Shown: positions 34,989-47,378, numbered from the stretch's first letter. The stretch is 64,000 nucleotides of DNA from Micractinium sp. NFX-FRZ (GCA_029339195.1 JAPTJF010000155.1:59275-123274), one strand, 5' to 3'. Notes: generated from the letters alone by a model not told the origin. Numbers and translations: made by a program.

Positions 34989-37900
34989 TCACTCGGCGTC
35001 AGCCTTTGGAACAGCCGCCCGCCGCCGCCGTGCCGGTGACTTGGGTGCAGGCCCCTCTATCGCGCCCTCACCCTCCCCGCCTAGCCCTGCCTCGCCAGCC
35101 GCAGCAACTGCAGTGGCCCGCCGCCGCACACGCTTGGGCGCAGCCGCCGGCTTGTCCTCGCCCGCTTCCGCTGCAGCCGCCGCGTCTGCCGCCACGGCAG
35201 CCGCGGTGCGCCGGGCGCGCCGGGGGCGCGGCGCCGCCGCGGCCTCAGCGGCGGCCTCCTCTGCTGCCGCCGCATCTATTTCGCCCAACAAGGAATCTGC
35301 TGTGTCTATTGCTTCCATCAAGGCATTAGTGGTGTCCGCCAGCTGCGCGCAGCAAAGAAAGGGGCGGAGGCCAAGGGGGCGGGGGACCGCATGGGGTGGG
35401 CATGGGCGGGCATGTGTGCGCTGGGGCATGATGGGTTCGCCAGGCAGGCCGCTAGCAGCGGCCCCTGCCCTTGCACGTGCCAGGTGCCACGCCGTCCCGC
35501 CACGGTGCCTGGCCTAGCGAGCCGTGCAGCCGAGCTGAGAGTGCGTGCTGCCATCCGGGCCTGCCGCAGCCTGGACCCGCCCACCCTTGCTGCCACACCA
35601 ACAAGGCAGCCACGTGAGCTGCTGCTGGCAACCGCCTGCAGGCCTGCCCCACCTCACCCCCACGCCCACACAAGGCCCGGCCTGCCCGCCGCATAAACCG
35701 GTGGACGCTCGCCACCTCACAGGCCTGCGCTCCCGCCCCATAACAGACATCCTGACACCCTCCCAGCCCACCCTACATCCTGGAATTCCATTCAGCAGGG
35801 GGGCGCACCTGCGCCTCCATGGCTGCTTGGTCGAGTGCCTGCACCTCTCAGACTCGCGTACCACCCCACCCTTCATCCTGAAACCTCAAACATGTACCCA
35901 CCCCACCCTTCATCCTGATCACCCTACATTCTCAAACATCAAAACACAGGAACGGGAGGCCGCACCTGCTCCTCCATGGCCCGGTTGAGCGCCTGCACCT
36001 CTGACAGCGCCGCCACCGCCTCTGCCCGCTCAGCTTCCTTGACCTTGTACTGCGCCCGAAAGAACTGCGCTTCATCCCGGGCATCCTGCTCCGCCTGCAG
36101 TGCGCGGGCATGGGTGAGTTGTTGGAACGAATGGCGGCCTCTGTGTGAGGGGGTGGCTCCGCATGTGAGGCTGTGTGCTTCGCCCGGGAGCTGCTGGGCC
36201 ACTGCAAAAGCATCCTGCTCGGCTTGAAGGCTCGCCACCCCTGCCACACACCTCCTTGGCACCGGCCAGCTCCAGCCGCGAGCGCCTCAGGTCGGCACGC
36301 TGGCTGCCCAGCTGCGTGAAGAAGTCGCCAGCCCAGGCCACCAGCCGGCCCTCCCGGGTTTCTGGAGCGCCACCGTCGGCCACAACTTGGCCACGCATGT
36401 CGCCGCCCCTGCAGGCAGGGCAGGCGGAGGCGGAGGCAGCAGGGCGGGTGGGCCGGCAGGCGGGCGGGCAGGTGGGCAGCAGCGGCGAAGAAGCTGCTCT
36501 GCCAACGGCCGCTATGCGTCCTGGCCATGCCAGTGGTGGCGCAGCAGTTTGGGGGGGGCATTGGCACAGTCGTGCTGCACCGTTGTGCACGCCCCGATCA
36601 TCCCTCGAAAAAGCCCCAAGCCCGGCCGCCAGCGTGCTACGTTGCCAAGAAAAAATGGCGCCTTGTATAGTGCCACACAACTGGCTGAAGCAGCAGGGGC
36701 CACCCTTACGTGCGAGCCCATGCATCATGGCACACGCACACACAACACACACACACACTCTCTATAAGCGCATCTGCACAGCCCTGTCGGGTTCAGATCA
36801 CTCACCAATTGTCCTGCACCTCAAGGCTTCCATCCGTCAGGCGCACAGCAAGCACATTGTTGTTGCCATCCTGCACAGTAGTGCAGCCAACAGTGGGGAG
36901 GATGTGAGCATGAGCAAGGGCGCTCTGTGGAGGCGGCGTCAAGAAGCGCAGCAGGCACGGCGCTGCGAGCAGGGGGCACCGGCGCCCACCCCTGCTTCAC
37001 GCCAGGCAGCGGGGCAGGTGTGATTCCAGGCAGCCTGCCAGTTAGATAGCGCGAGTGCAAAGTACCCATTCTGTGCAGAATCCGGTGCGCACCCCGCAAA
37101 TCAGCACATCTGCCCTGCCCTGAGGCGCCACTCGCCTGCCACGCCGCCACGCTGTGCCCGCTGTGGTCCAGCAGTACGTACTTGTACTCCACCACACACC
37201 CTGCGGTACAGGCAATGGGGTGCGCTGGATGCTTGGGAACAGTGCACCTTGGTAGGCTGGGCAGGTGGAGCTGGGAAGAGCAGCACCCAGCCCACATGGC
37301 GAAGGCAGCGGCACCTGGCCCACATGCCCGAATCACGGCTGCCTGACTGCCACCAGGGTGCATGCCACCGGCCTGCCCTGCCTCTCCGCCTACATTCCAC
37401 ACAGCGCAGTCAGGGCTGCACAGCACAGCGCGGCCCGGCGTGACGCCGTGGTGCCGGCCTCGCTCCCCAGCCCACGCCCCCTTCGCCCGGCACAGCAACG
37501 CACAGCGCAGCGCAGCACAGTCGTGTCCCAAACAGTACAACACAGCACAGCGCAGCTTTGTACCAGCGTGTCCCAAACAGCACAACACAGCACAGCGCAG
37601 CTTTGTACCAGCAGCACACAGCGCAGCACAGCACAGCACAGCACGGCGTAGCGCAGCCATTGCCCCGCACCTGTGGGCAGCTGCACGGTTGTCTGCCAGA
37701 GGTCGCCGCCTGTGCAGCGCAGCTCGGGCGCTGCCGCCACATCCCAATGGCCTGCGGCACGCAGAGGGCAGAGCGTTCCCAGTCAAGGCCAGGCAGGGTG
37801 GGCGAGCTGTGCACAGGGCGCAGCACTGGTGGACGCAGATATGCTGCAACAGGCAGCGGCAGCGGCGCAGCAGCAGCAGCAGCAGCATCCCAGCCCAGAG

Positions 37901-38812
37901 GACATACACTGGCATGTTGGTCCATCTAGCAGGGCAATTCACCCCACAGCCTGCTTGCACGGCATCCCACCACACACCCTGCCAGCACGGCCCCCACAGC
38001 ACGGCCCCCCACCCCACGAAGCCTGCGTGCGCTGCTCCTTGCGGAGTGGCGCCTGTCTCCCTGCCCGCCCCTGCCTCCCTGGCACCCCGCACCGCCCACG
38101 CACCTAGCTCGCCGTGCCCGCCCACCACGCGCACGCGCTGACCGCCCTGCGCATGCATGCGCAGCCCGAAGGTCACGCTGGCCAGCGGGCGCTGCGCCAG
38201 GGCGTCACGGTACGCTGACATGGCGAGGGCAGCATCCTGTGCAGGCCCAGAGGGCGGCGCCATGGCCGCCGCCACACTGGCCACCAGATGTGCAGCGCCA
38301 GCTGGCAGGCCAGCTGTCAAGTCGTCGTCAACTTCTGGGCCTGCCAGGGGCTGCGGCTGCCTCGGCGCCTGCTGCGGCTGCTGCGGCTGCTGGGGCGGCG
38401 GCGGCGGCGGCGGCTCGAGGTGCTGCACCGGAGGGGGCGCTGCCTGCTCCTCCTCCTGCCTCTCCTGCTGCCGCTGCTGCAGCGCCGCCTGCCCCTGCTG
38501 CGCCCGCCGCTGCATGAGTGCGGTCACCAACTCGTCCAGCACAGGCTGCTGCTGATTGGGGATGCCATTCGCGCCGCCGCCGCTGCCGCCAGCCTGCACG
38601 CCGGCAATGCGCAAACCCCGTCGGCTGCCGGCCTGCTGCCAGCCGCGCCGTCGCTGCTGCGAACGAGGCCCTGCAGCGTGGAACCCAGAGAACTCCTCAG
38701 AGAGCAGCGCAACGGGAAAGGCAGCGCCGGCAAGTGCAGAATGACCAGGCAGCAGGGTGCTTCGAGGCGTGCGCAGCTGCCGCCGCCGGCAAGGCGCACT
38801 GGCGGGAGCCAA
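34989..38812 (-). CDS. chloroplast CBM20 starch-binding protein with helical and basic tail
   Basis: The N-terminus is Arg/Ser/Ala-rich (transit-like), then Pro/Gln-rich. The CBM20 domain is spread over four exons: SVTFGLRMHAQGGQRVRVVG, GELGHWDVAAAPELRCTGGD, LWQTTVQLPTG, VVEYKYVLLDHSGHSVAAWQ, DGNNNVLAVRLTDGSLEVQD. The conserved tryptophans of both starch sites (HWD; W in AAWQDGNNN) are kept. The Trp-Gln exon ends at a GC donor (CAG|GCGAGT). Then come a charged region (VAWAGDFFTQLGSQRADLRR), a coiled coil (AQFFRAQYKVKEAERAEAVA) and an Ala/Arg tail with clusters RRARR, KRVRRR and ARRRRA. Stop TGA 34989-34991. The architecture (CBM20 then coiled coil) resembles SAGA-type pyrenoid starch-sheath proteins, but no W-[RK]-x-x Rubisco motif was seen. 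The first exon is unclear: the frame is open to 38812 but has no ATG. A Met at 38935 is the nearest candidate, though its splice phase does not fit. Confidence 0.8.
35803..36010. repeat. duplicated exon edge, CBM20 gene
   Basis: The exon edge at 35962-36008 (plus text CCTCCATGGCCCGGTTGAGC) has a diverged copy at 35803-35848 (CCTCCATGGCTGCTTGGTCG). A second short repeat (CCACCCCACCCTTCATCCTG) occurs twice between them, at about 35860 and 35900. Confidence 0.6.
37495..37655. repeat. GCACA pentanucleotide and 50-base tandem repeat in CBM20 intron
   Basis: Mixed CACAGCGCAG/CACAGCACAG units. A block containing GCGCAGCTTTGTACCAGC is present twice (about 37550 and 37600). On the sense strand this reads as TGTGC/TGTGT units in the intron. 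Confidence 0.75.
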
Positions 38813-39554
38813 AGTGGCGGCCTGTCGGCAGCCTTTCTGGCGCCATCAACACATTGTTCGACCGTTTGCAAGCGCACCTAACGAGGGAAGCGCGCCAGAA
38901 GCAGTGGAGGGGGGCGCTGCCAGGGCTAGCCGCATGCTGCTGGGTGCAGGCCTAGCCGTCCACAAGTTGGCTGCAATACACAGATTTGCTTCCCACAACG
39001 TCCCTGTACTGAAAAGAGGCGCAGCGCGACGCCAGAGAGCCACAAGCTTCAAGTGGGGATAGAGGGGGGAAGGGCTTAGTGCGCTGCCTGCCGGAGCGCT
39101 TGCAATGCCTGCTCAACGCTCAATCGCGTTACTTTGAGAGAATGTACCAGGGCGGGAGCGACGTAGGCGCTTTCCAAAGTTGACACCAGCGGGCCCGCTC
39201 CGCCCTTCATGCCGCCCAGTGGTGCCAGCAGCACCAGACTCAGAGCACGGCGCTACGCTGGGCAAGTATGGTATTTTATTTGCATAGGTGTGCAGGCAGG
39301 AGCATGAGAAAGTACAGATAGGGAAAGAATGTGTCATGTGCATAGGGGGCGGAGGTGGCCAATGCAGCCACCGCACGGGTGAGGGGGGGCAGAGGATGCA
39401 TTCAGTCAGGCGGACGCACAGCGGACGCACAGCGCATCCGTGGGTGCTGAGGCATGGGGAGAGATGAGGGAGTATTTCGGTGTTTCGAGGAGGGGAGTTT
39501 GTGCATTGGACGGGACCATTCATGTTGAGTTAAGCCGCCGGGCACTGCGCCGCA

Positions 39555-41411
39555 TCACTGCAGCGCCTTGCCGGGTAGCGTGGCCTGGCGCATGCGCGCG
39601 CCGCCGCTCGGCAGCGCCTGCTGCTGTGCCTGCTGCGCTGCAGCTGCCACCTCAGCTGCTGCCTGCCCATCTGGCGACACCTGGCTGATCTGGTGGTCTG
39701 TGACGCCTGCAGCTGCAGGAGGTGAAGCGCCGGCAGGCGACCCTGCACAGCGTGGCGCAGCGGGCAGAGCAGACGGGTGAACTGAACAGGGCAAACGGGC
39801 GGGGGCACTCACGCACATGGGCAGGGCATGCAAGCTGGCAGGCGTGCAAGCAGGCAGGCATCCCACTGCGCAAACACGGGGCCGGATGAAGCAGTGCATT
39901 TTAACTGCTGTTGGAACCTGTACACACCTGTCGGCGCTTTGCTGCTACCGGGCTGAGCCGCCGCTGCTGCTGCTGCTGTCGCTGCGCCGCTGCCGCCGCC
40001 GCTGCCCGCCTGCCTGGGGGCAGGCGGCAGCACTCGCATCCTGGTTTTAGTTGCGTCTTCTGGAGTCATAAACGGCTGCTGCAGGTCCAGACTCATCTCT
40101 AAGCGCTCCAGCTGGAAGCTGCCTACCGCCAGCTCAGCCCCCACCGCCAGCTCAGCAGCACCGCCTATGCCACGCGCCGCCGCCGGCCCCGGCGTGCCGC
40201 CACCCCCGCCAGCCAGCACCTCGCTGCAAAACGCGTCGGCGTCGGCGCACGCGGCAGCGCTGCCGCCCGCAGCGCCGGCGCCGCCGCCAGAGCCGGCGCG
40301 GCCGGGGCTCAGGCCCGTGGTGCAGGGGGCTCCCATCACGTTGAGCAGCTTTGCCCGTTTGTACTCCCGCTGCTCCTCGCCAGACAGCCAGGCGGAGCGT
40401 GCCTTGAGCTTGACGGTCAGCTCCTCCAGCAAGTCCCGCGGCATGGAGCTGAGCATCTGCATACAAATAGGACAATAGGGGGACGGACACACGGGTGGTC
40501 AGCTCATGTGAAAGGGATAGGGCAGATGGAGTGGGGCATCTGCACCACAGGGAGGGAAAAGGGAAAAAATGGTGGGGTGGAAGCACGAGTGGTCAGCTCA
40601 TGTAGAAAATCACGGGGCATGGTGCTGAGCATTTGCAGTAAACAGTGGGGGGACTAGGGGGGGAGGGGGCAGCGGGAGGGCAGGGGGGGGGGGGACAGGG
40701 GTGACGGCAAAGGTGGTCTAGCAGCCGGGGGGGTCAACGCACAAGCGGGGCATGGAGCTAAGCGCCTGCGCTCGGAGTGAGGGCGGTTGCGCGGGAGGGG
40801 CAGGGAGAGACAGGGGCGACAGGTGCGTTCTTGATAGGGGCTCCGAGGCAAACCGCTGGACAACTGCGCTTGAAGCGGACAGGGCGAGGGGAAGGGCAGG
40901 GACAGACGGGGGGACAAGGGAATAGTATTCTACGGGCCAAGCAGTTTGGCGCCGGAGTGCCAGCAGAAGGATGGAGCAGGGCAGCGGGGGGCAGGGAGAG
41001 ACACGGTATGACAGGCGGCGAGCTCAGCAGCAAGCGCATTGGCCCGCATGAATACAAGTCGTGCCACGGACGGCAGGGAGCCGCATGCACGGGCTGAGTG
41101 CTTGCTTGCCTTGGCCCCCCCACTCTTGAACTGAGCGACGCCTGCATCCAGCTGCTCCCCGGCTGCCGCCTCCCAGCCTCAAACAGCACCCCCATCAAGC
41201 ACCCACCAACCTTGATGTAATAATTCAGGTAGTTATGATCGTCGCACCGCCGCAGGTAGGCCTGCAGCTCTTCCATGCGAGAGAGGGAGCTGGTCTTGAG
41301 GGCAGCGGGCTTGCCGGTGGCCGCGGCGGTGCCGCCCGTCGTTGCGGCAGCACCCGGCAGCAGCGGCAGCACCGGCAGCGGGTGCTCCTGGCCCATGTGC
41401 AGCAGCTCCAT
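39555..41411 (-). CDS. unknown conserved-looking protein, three exons
   Basis: Exon 1 from ATG 41411: MELLHMGQEHPLPVLPLLPG.., Gly/Ala/Thr linker, then a helical block MEELQAYLRRCDDHNYLNYY. Exon 2 opens near 40455 with MLSSMPRDLLEELTVKLKAR, SAWLSGEEQREYKRAKLLNV, an Ala/Gly-rich spacer, and LERLEMSLDLQQPFMTPEDA. The last exon (about 39.7 kb to TGA 39555-39557) is Gln/Ala-rich. The two helical blocks are far more conserved-looking than the linkers, which suggests a small nuclear or cytosolic adaptor with paired helices. I do not recognise the family. The Met at 41411 lies in good context (GCAGCCATGG). Confidence 0.65.
40430..41090 (-). repeat. dispersed copies of an exon start in its own upstream intron
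   Basis: The exon-2 acceptor edge of the unknown gene (plus text GGCATGGAGCTGAGCATCTG, about 40440-40460) recurs as GGCATGGTGCTGAGCATTTG (about 40617-40637), GGCATGGAGCTAAGCGCCTG (about 40749-40769) and, more weakly, near 41070-41095. A linked GGTGGTCAGCTCATGT element occurs twice (about 40495 and 40590). The intron is otherwise G-rich and of low complexity. Confidence 0.7.
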
Positions 41412-42116
41412 GGCTGCGGGCGACGACGGGAGGGCTCTGGCCTGCGGGGCGAGGGGAGGGGGCCAGGGCGGCAGCTTGAAAGCGGGCCGAGACGGGCGCG
41501 GCGACGGCGGGCGGGCACCGGGCAAGCTTGAAATGCCGGCGGCTAGGGGGGCCGCCGTATGGCTGCAGATGGCATGTGCCCCCTGCAGGCGCCGGCCTAG
41601 GCGAGACCAGCAGCGTGGGTCGGAGCTCGGAGGCCCCACGGCAATTCAATCACCTTGTGCCTCTCTCTCCAGCTCCCCACTGCGGTGCACGTCGAAGGCA
41701 GCGCCAAAAGAGATCTATGCCACGCCGTAGCTTCCCGGTGGGAGGCCGCCCTGGGTGGAACCGCTTGCCCGTGAGTTCAAAGCGCCGAAGCGGCAAGTGC
41801 CTTCAGGCCTGGTCCCTGATGCTGTCGTTGCTCCAGGACGTTCCGTGCAGGGGATGAGAGGGGTTGGAATACTGCAAGGCGGGCGAAGAGCCAAGAAGGG
41901 CCCCATGCTGCACCTCAAAAGTTGGGGCAAAGCGCACAGCGTGGCACCGGGTGCAGGTGCTTTGCAGGGTTGCCTTGCAGTGACTAAACAACAATCGAGC
42001 TGCAGGCACACATGTAATTGTGTATTATATTTTGGTTTCCAAGGTTTTTATTCCACAGCCAGCAGATGCTTGCACCCCCTGCCCGCGCTCGCCGCCTGCG
42101 GCGCGTCCTATGCAGC

Positions 42117-42986
42117 CTACTGCGCCCCCGGCCCGCCGTGCATTGCCCGCACACGATCCTGGACTGCCGCTACCACCGGATTCAGGTCCGGACGCGCCGT
42201 GTGCTGGGCCACCCCCTGCGGCAGCGTGCATAGCGCGGACATGGAGGCCTTGCTGCGTTTGGGTGTGGACCGAGGGCTCGGGAGGTGGGCGGACAGCGCA
42301 GGCTGTGTGGGCATGGCGGCAGGCCAGCGGAGAAGGGCTGCTCCTAGACAAGCAGCATGGCAGCCGCCGATGGAGAGGGTGCGTCCCAAAGCACAACCAC
42401 CCATGTGCACAGCTCCGCACAGCTCCACACCCCCGACCAGCACACCCTCACTTCCCTCGGCGCAGCCGGCCCACCTGCACTGCAGACGCCAGGCCTCCTT
42501 CCTCTCGCTTGCGCATGGTGTGTGTGGGCGAGCCCACCATTTCGGCACGCTCCAACTTGGAGGCTGCTGCCTTGATGGCCTTGTTGGCAACCGCCTCGGG
42601 GGCCTGCCAGTAATGGGGTGGGGGATGCCATGTGTTGCCATGTACGGCGGTGTCTCGTGTGAAGGTCGGCAGCAAGCTGTGCTTATGGGAGGCGTGCGAG
42701 GATGCATTGCATGCACATGGAGTCACACTGCTGGGGGCCCATGCCTGGCAGGCAGCCTGAGGGGAGCGCGGCAGCTGGCGCCCCACTGCCGCGGCGTTCT
42801 GGCAGCGCCCGTTGTGCAGCGCCCACCTTGGCGTGCCCCCCTCCTATGCACACGGGCCGCCGCGACCTCCCTCGCGCGTTAACCAAGCCTTCTCACGTTT
42901 ATGTTCTTGCCAAAGTGCGGCGGGGCTGCCTCGAGTATTGTGTCCACGAGGCGCTCCTGTTCCGGCTCTGCACCTCGCTCCGCCAT
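42117..42986 (-). CDS. LEA-like small protein, paralogue of the 51.6 kb gene
   Basis: Exon 1 42897-42986 encodes 30 residues (MAERGAEPEQERLVDTILEA..HFGKNIN) and ends AAC|GTGAGA. A central exon near 42.5-42.6 kb reads PEAVANKAIKAAASKLERAE.., with His and GGLAS following. The last exon ends RPDLNPVVAAVQDRVRAMHG.. with TAG at 42117-42119. A further exon near 42.8 kb is possible but uncertain. The block ANKAIKAAASKLERAE..H..GGLAS is clearly shared with ANKAMKEAARELERRE..H..GGLAAEAQ of the plus-strand gene at 51.6-53.8 kb. Sequence is hydrophilic, Ala/Glu/Lys-rich and helical, as in LEA-type or small cytosolic helix proteins. The function is unknown. Confidence 0.6.
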
Positions 42987-44029
42987 TGCCTGCTCTGCTT
43001 GTTTGCGATGAGGGTACCAGGGGATAATGCTGTAAGTAGGAAGACAGCTTCCGGGGCCTGTAGGCGGCGTGGGTAGCACCGCACCGCTGGCACCCCGTCA
43101 GGTTGAAGCAGCCGGTGACCTCCCCATGATCCCATGCCGCCATGAGAGAATGGGCCCCTTCCCAAGGTGTTTTTGGGCGACCCTGCACCAACGCCCTGGT
43201 TTCACGAACCAACACCCTGATTGTCTTTTCAGATGCAGAGGTGCTCTTTGACAACAAGCCGGCAAGAGCGGCAGCCACAACTCCCAGGGTGCACTCGCTG
43301 GCCCGGCTGGCGTTATTGGCATAACTGATGGATATGACAGCCAGGATTCAGATCTATAAGCTGTCAGATATACTACCGCCCCGGTCCAGCATGCAGCACC
43401 AGTGTGCGTTGCACCCCGCCAGCTACCTGGCCGGCTGGCCGCCCCTGCACCCGCAAGGTTGCAACTGCAGTGGTGCTGTGGGTCTGGCGCTGGATCGCCC
43501 CCACCTGGTCGGACGCCTGCCACGACCGCTTCCCGCCTCGCTTCCAGGCAGCCGTGCGCACTCTGCTGCTGGCTGCAGCACCCACGCCAGCCTCCCGCTG
43601 TAAACGGCAACCCGGCGGCAGCAGCGCCAGCCTGAGCGACGTAAAGAGGGACGAGCTGCATGCACTCATCATGGCAGCTGCCTACCCGCTGTGGACTTGG
43701 GTCCCGCCCAACCCGCTTTCAAGCTAACTATGGCGCTGCACTATGGAATTTACAATTGCCGGTTGGTTTTATGATTGTGTAAGAGCAGGGGCTCCGGTGG
43801 AGTACGGCAAACGGCAGCTGCTGAGAGGCAATGTCCAATCGATGGCAGGGCGGGGTGTGCAGGGAAGTGCAATGCGAGGGAGTACAGAAGCGGTGCGGTC
43901 CGGCGGTGCAAGCATGGGCTCGCTACCCGCCTCCCACCACCTCCTTCCAAGGTGGACTGGCAGCATGCCAATCAAGGGAACAGCCCCGCCTGCGGAGACA
44001 TCGGCGCCTCTCCCACCCAAAGGCCCTGC
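42987..44029. other. intergenic region
   Basis: About 1 kb upstream of the small LEA-like gene and downstream of TBCE. No supported gene. Open frames here have no domain or splice support. Confidence 0.5.
43750..43754 (-). promoter_or_regulatory. TGTAA (minus) poly(A) signal of TBCE
   Basis: TTACA on the plus strand, 276 bases beyond the TBCE stop in its transcription direction, in a locally AT-richer patch. Confidence 0.45.
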
Positions 44030-47000
44030 TCACGTCATCAGCCGCTGCTCCACCGCCCTGAACTGCTGGATCGCCTTCTCGTGCTGCTCCATGCGCTGCG
44101 CGTGCGCAGCCGCTGCGGCCGCCTTGGCTGCGGCCAGGGCAGCGGCGCGGGCGGCGGGGTCGGATGAGCTCACCTCCAGCCTGCAGCAGGTGGGCAGAGG
44201 GGAGGGCTCAGGAAGGGTATTTGCCTGCCGACGGCTGTGGACGCAGCGGCCGGCGCGCACACCAATATGCACTGTGCACCGCTGAAGTGTCTGTACTGTT
44301 GCAAGCATGTCTGTAGCGCAACACAGAAGCTCCCCCCATGCCCTTCCGACTGAAACATGCCCCTGTGTACCACCCAACCGCAGCACTGCGCCCACACCTG
44401 CAGCCGTCGCATGCGTCGTAGTAGCGCAGTTCCCGCGACTCATCGTCGGTGATGTCCTCCGGCTGCGGGGCAGGAGGACAAGGGAGGAAGGAAGAAAGAA
44501 AGAACAGTGTAACTGAAGAGGAGCTGGCGCTGAGCATCAGATGGTGCCGTGCACGTGTGCTACGCAGTCACCCACGCGCACAACCACAAAGCCAGCCACG
44601 CACGGCATCTCTGGCATCTGCCCACCGCACAGCAGCAAGAGCGCCGCCCTCAATGGCGCCCCGACCCAAGCCCACCCCACGTGGCCCCACCTGCGAGCCG
44701 CTGTCGTGCGGCGGCACCAGCAGCAGCGCCTGCTGCGTGGCCTTCACCCGCAGCAGCCGCTCAAGCATCAGTTTCAGCTTGCCCACAGTAAGCGACACTG
44801 CAGGGTAGGGGAATGAACAAGAGTGAGGTGCATTGATAGGCACTCAACTTGAGCCTGATCCCACCATGACCACGATTGAGACACAGCGGGAGCCAGTGCC
44901 AACCCACCTGGCAGCTTCTTCGTAATTTCCTTGCTCCCGTTGCTAATCGTGAGCTGCGCCATGCTGGAGGCCAGAGAGGTGCCAGCAGCCGCCTTGGGAG
45001 CTGCAGGCGCCAGCTCACCATACCTCTGCAGGCAAGCCGGGGGCAGTACATGCGTCACCTCAAATGAGTACTGAGGACAGCTGGCTGCCCAGGCCAGCTC
45101 AGCGTGCCCTTGAGAAGCTGACAAGGCAGATCTGTCGAGAGACATGTGCCCATGCGGAAGCTCGGGGGCTGCTGGGCAGGAGTGCAAGCAGGCAGCCAGG
45201 CCACACAAAGGGTTGCGGGCCATCGCAGCCAGCTCAGCTGCGCCGTGCCACCGTGCTTGCACTGCCGAGCCCATGCCCCACCTCCCTGCCACGCCACCCC
45301 CGCCCAAGCAACCGCACCCTCAACCGCACCCAAACACCAGAGAACACCCGCCCACCTTTGTCAGCGCCGCAAAGCGTGGGTTCTCTGCCAGCACACGCTC
45401 GCGTGGCGCCAGCTCAGCGCCACCGCCTCCCACCTCAGCGCCGGCCACCTCAGCACCGGCAGCCGCCAGCTCATCAGTGACTTGGCGCAGGTAGTTCACC
45501 TCTGCATCCCACCGCTCCGCTGGGCTCACAATGGAGGCGTTCAAGGTGGTCAGCTGGCTGCAGGTGGCAGGCGAATGGAGAAACGCGTGCACACAGGGTC
45601 AGGAAGGGGCGGGCGAGGGACCAAGCCAGGGGGCTGTGCAGGAATGTGACCAGTGGCTGGGTAGCAGTAGAGCAATCAGGCTTGTGTGCTGCAGGTTTGG
45701 GCCAATCACGCACAAGCGTGCACTCCTCATGCTCTGTCTGCCGAGTGACAGCCCGCCAGCAGGGCAGCTCTCCCGCACCCAAACCATCCACACAAACACA
45801 CACACTGCATGCACTATGCACTGGTAGAGGCCATGTCCCGCCAGCTAATGAACATGCCAGCAGAGCAGCCCGGCAGCCTCCCCCTAAGTACCCAAAAACC
45901 TGATGCGTGCGATGCACTGGTACCGTGCCGTGCTGGGTGCAGCCGTGGTGACAGGGTTGTCCGACAGCCGAGCCTCCTCCAGCGCTGGGAAGCGGTCCAG
46001 CTGATCCACGGCCGCCCAGCTGCCCAGCTGGTTGCCACCCAGCAGCAGTGCACGCAGCGCGGTGAACCCTGCGGCCAGTTCAGGGGGCCAAGTCGGGTGT
46101 TGCTGCGGGCGGCAGTGCGATGCAAAAGGAGCACCACACCGGGGTGCCTGCCAGCAAGCGCCGTGCAAGCAAGGGCGCGGGGGCTGCATTGCGCCGCGAC
46201 ACAGCTCTCCAGCCAATGCTACGCTGAGGTCCCTGCTTTGCTGACCCTTGCCCTCCATCCTCCCTCGTCGTCCCCCACCCACCCACCCACGCACCCACCT
46301 CCGCTGTACTCAACGGCCGTCAGCCGGTTGCCGCTGAGCGCCAGAGTGCGTAGCGCGGGCAGCGTGCACAGCGGTGCCAGCTCAGCCCAGCTGGACAACT
46401 CGTTGTTTTCTAGGTCCAACAGCTCCAGCTGGCTGAAGGCTGCCGCTAGCAGCGCCCCGGCGGTGCTGCCTCCAGGGCCGCTGCTGATGCTGCCGCCGCC
46501 GCTGCCGCCTGCCACGTCACCACTGCTGCCTTCCGCCCCTGCATCTGCCGCCGCTGCCAGTACCGGCAGCGCCAAGCTGACCAGGCCGTTGCCACACAGG
46601 CGTAGCTCCCGCAGGGCAGGCAGCTGCCGGCCCACTGCCACAGCCTGCTCCCAGCTGATGCCACACCCATTCAGCACGAGGCTTTGCAGGCCTGCCAGGC
46701 TGTCCTGCGGCACTGCACCCGCAGGCAAGCTGCTCCCTGCTGTCAGGCTGGGCAGCAGCAGGCGGTTGCCGCTGAGGTTGAGGGTGTGCAGGGTGGGCAG
46801 AGCGGCCGCCAGCTCAGCAACAAACGCCCAGCTGGCGACAAGGTTGTCGCTCAGGTCTAGCTCGGTTAAGCTGGGCAGCATGGCCTGCAGCTCAGAAGGA
46901 CTGCCCTGCATGGGGTAAGAGCGGGAGGGGCACGGCAGGGGCAGGGAGGGGATGACGTTCTGTGGGATGCGAGCGGGCACCGCGACGCAGCTGGCGCCGG

Positions 47001-47346
47001 CTGGCGAGTGTGCAGGGTGGAGCTGTCGCTACCTGATGGCAGCAGCAACTCCTTCCACTGGCCGTTGCCATCAGCACCAGCACGGAAAAGGCAGCATACA
47101 CAGCGCAGCAGCAAAAGCAGCAGCAGGAGCATCGGCAGCACAACTTGCAGGTCAGGTGCAGGCCACGGGTAGCAGCACCCACCACGCTGGACACGGCGTG
47201 AGCTATCAGCGCCGCCAGGACGCCTCCGCTGCCTGACTGCCGGCGGGCAGCGCTTGTGTGCTCCAGAGCTACAAGCTCTACAGCCACCCGCCGGTTGCTG
47301 GCAGTGGCCAGATACATCGTCTGCTGCTGCTGCTGGGCTGCCTCGC

Positions 47347-47378
<32 letters not shown>

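Noticed and set aside
38812..38935. ATG at 38935 as the CBM20 start
   Set aside because: The exon it opens (19 codons plus one base, donor TTAG|GTGCGC) does not join in phase to any good acceptor before the open frame; kept only as a candidate.
45809..46918. Long plus-strand open frame antisense to TBCE
   Set aside because: Shadow of the TBCE LRR exons in GC-rich DNA; Ser/Pro/Ala-rich translation without domain.
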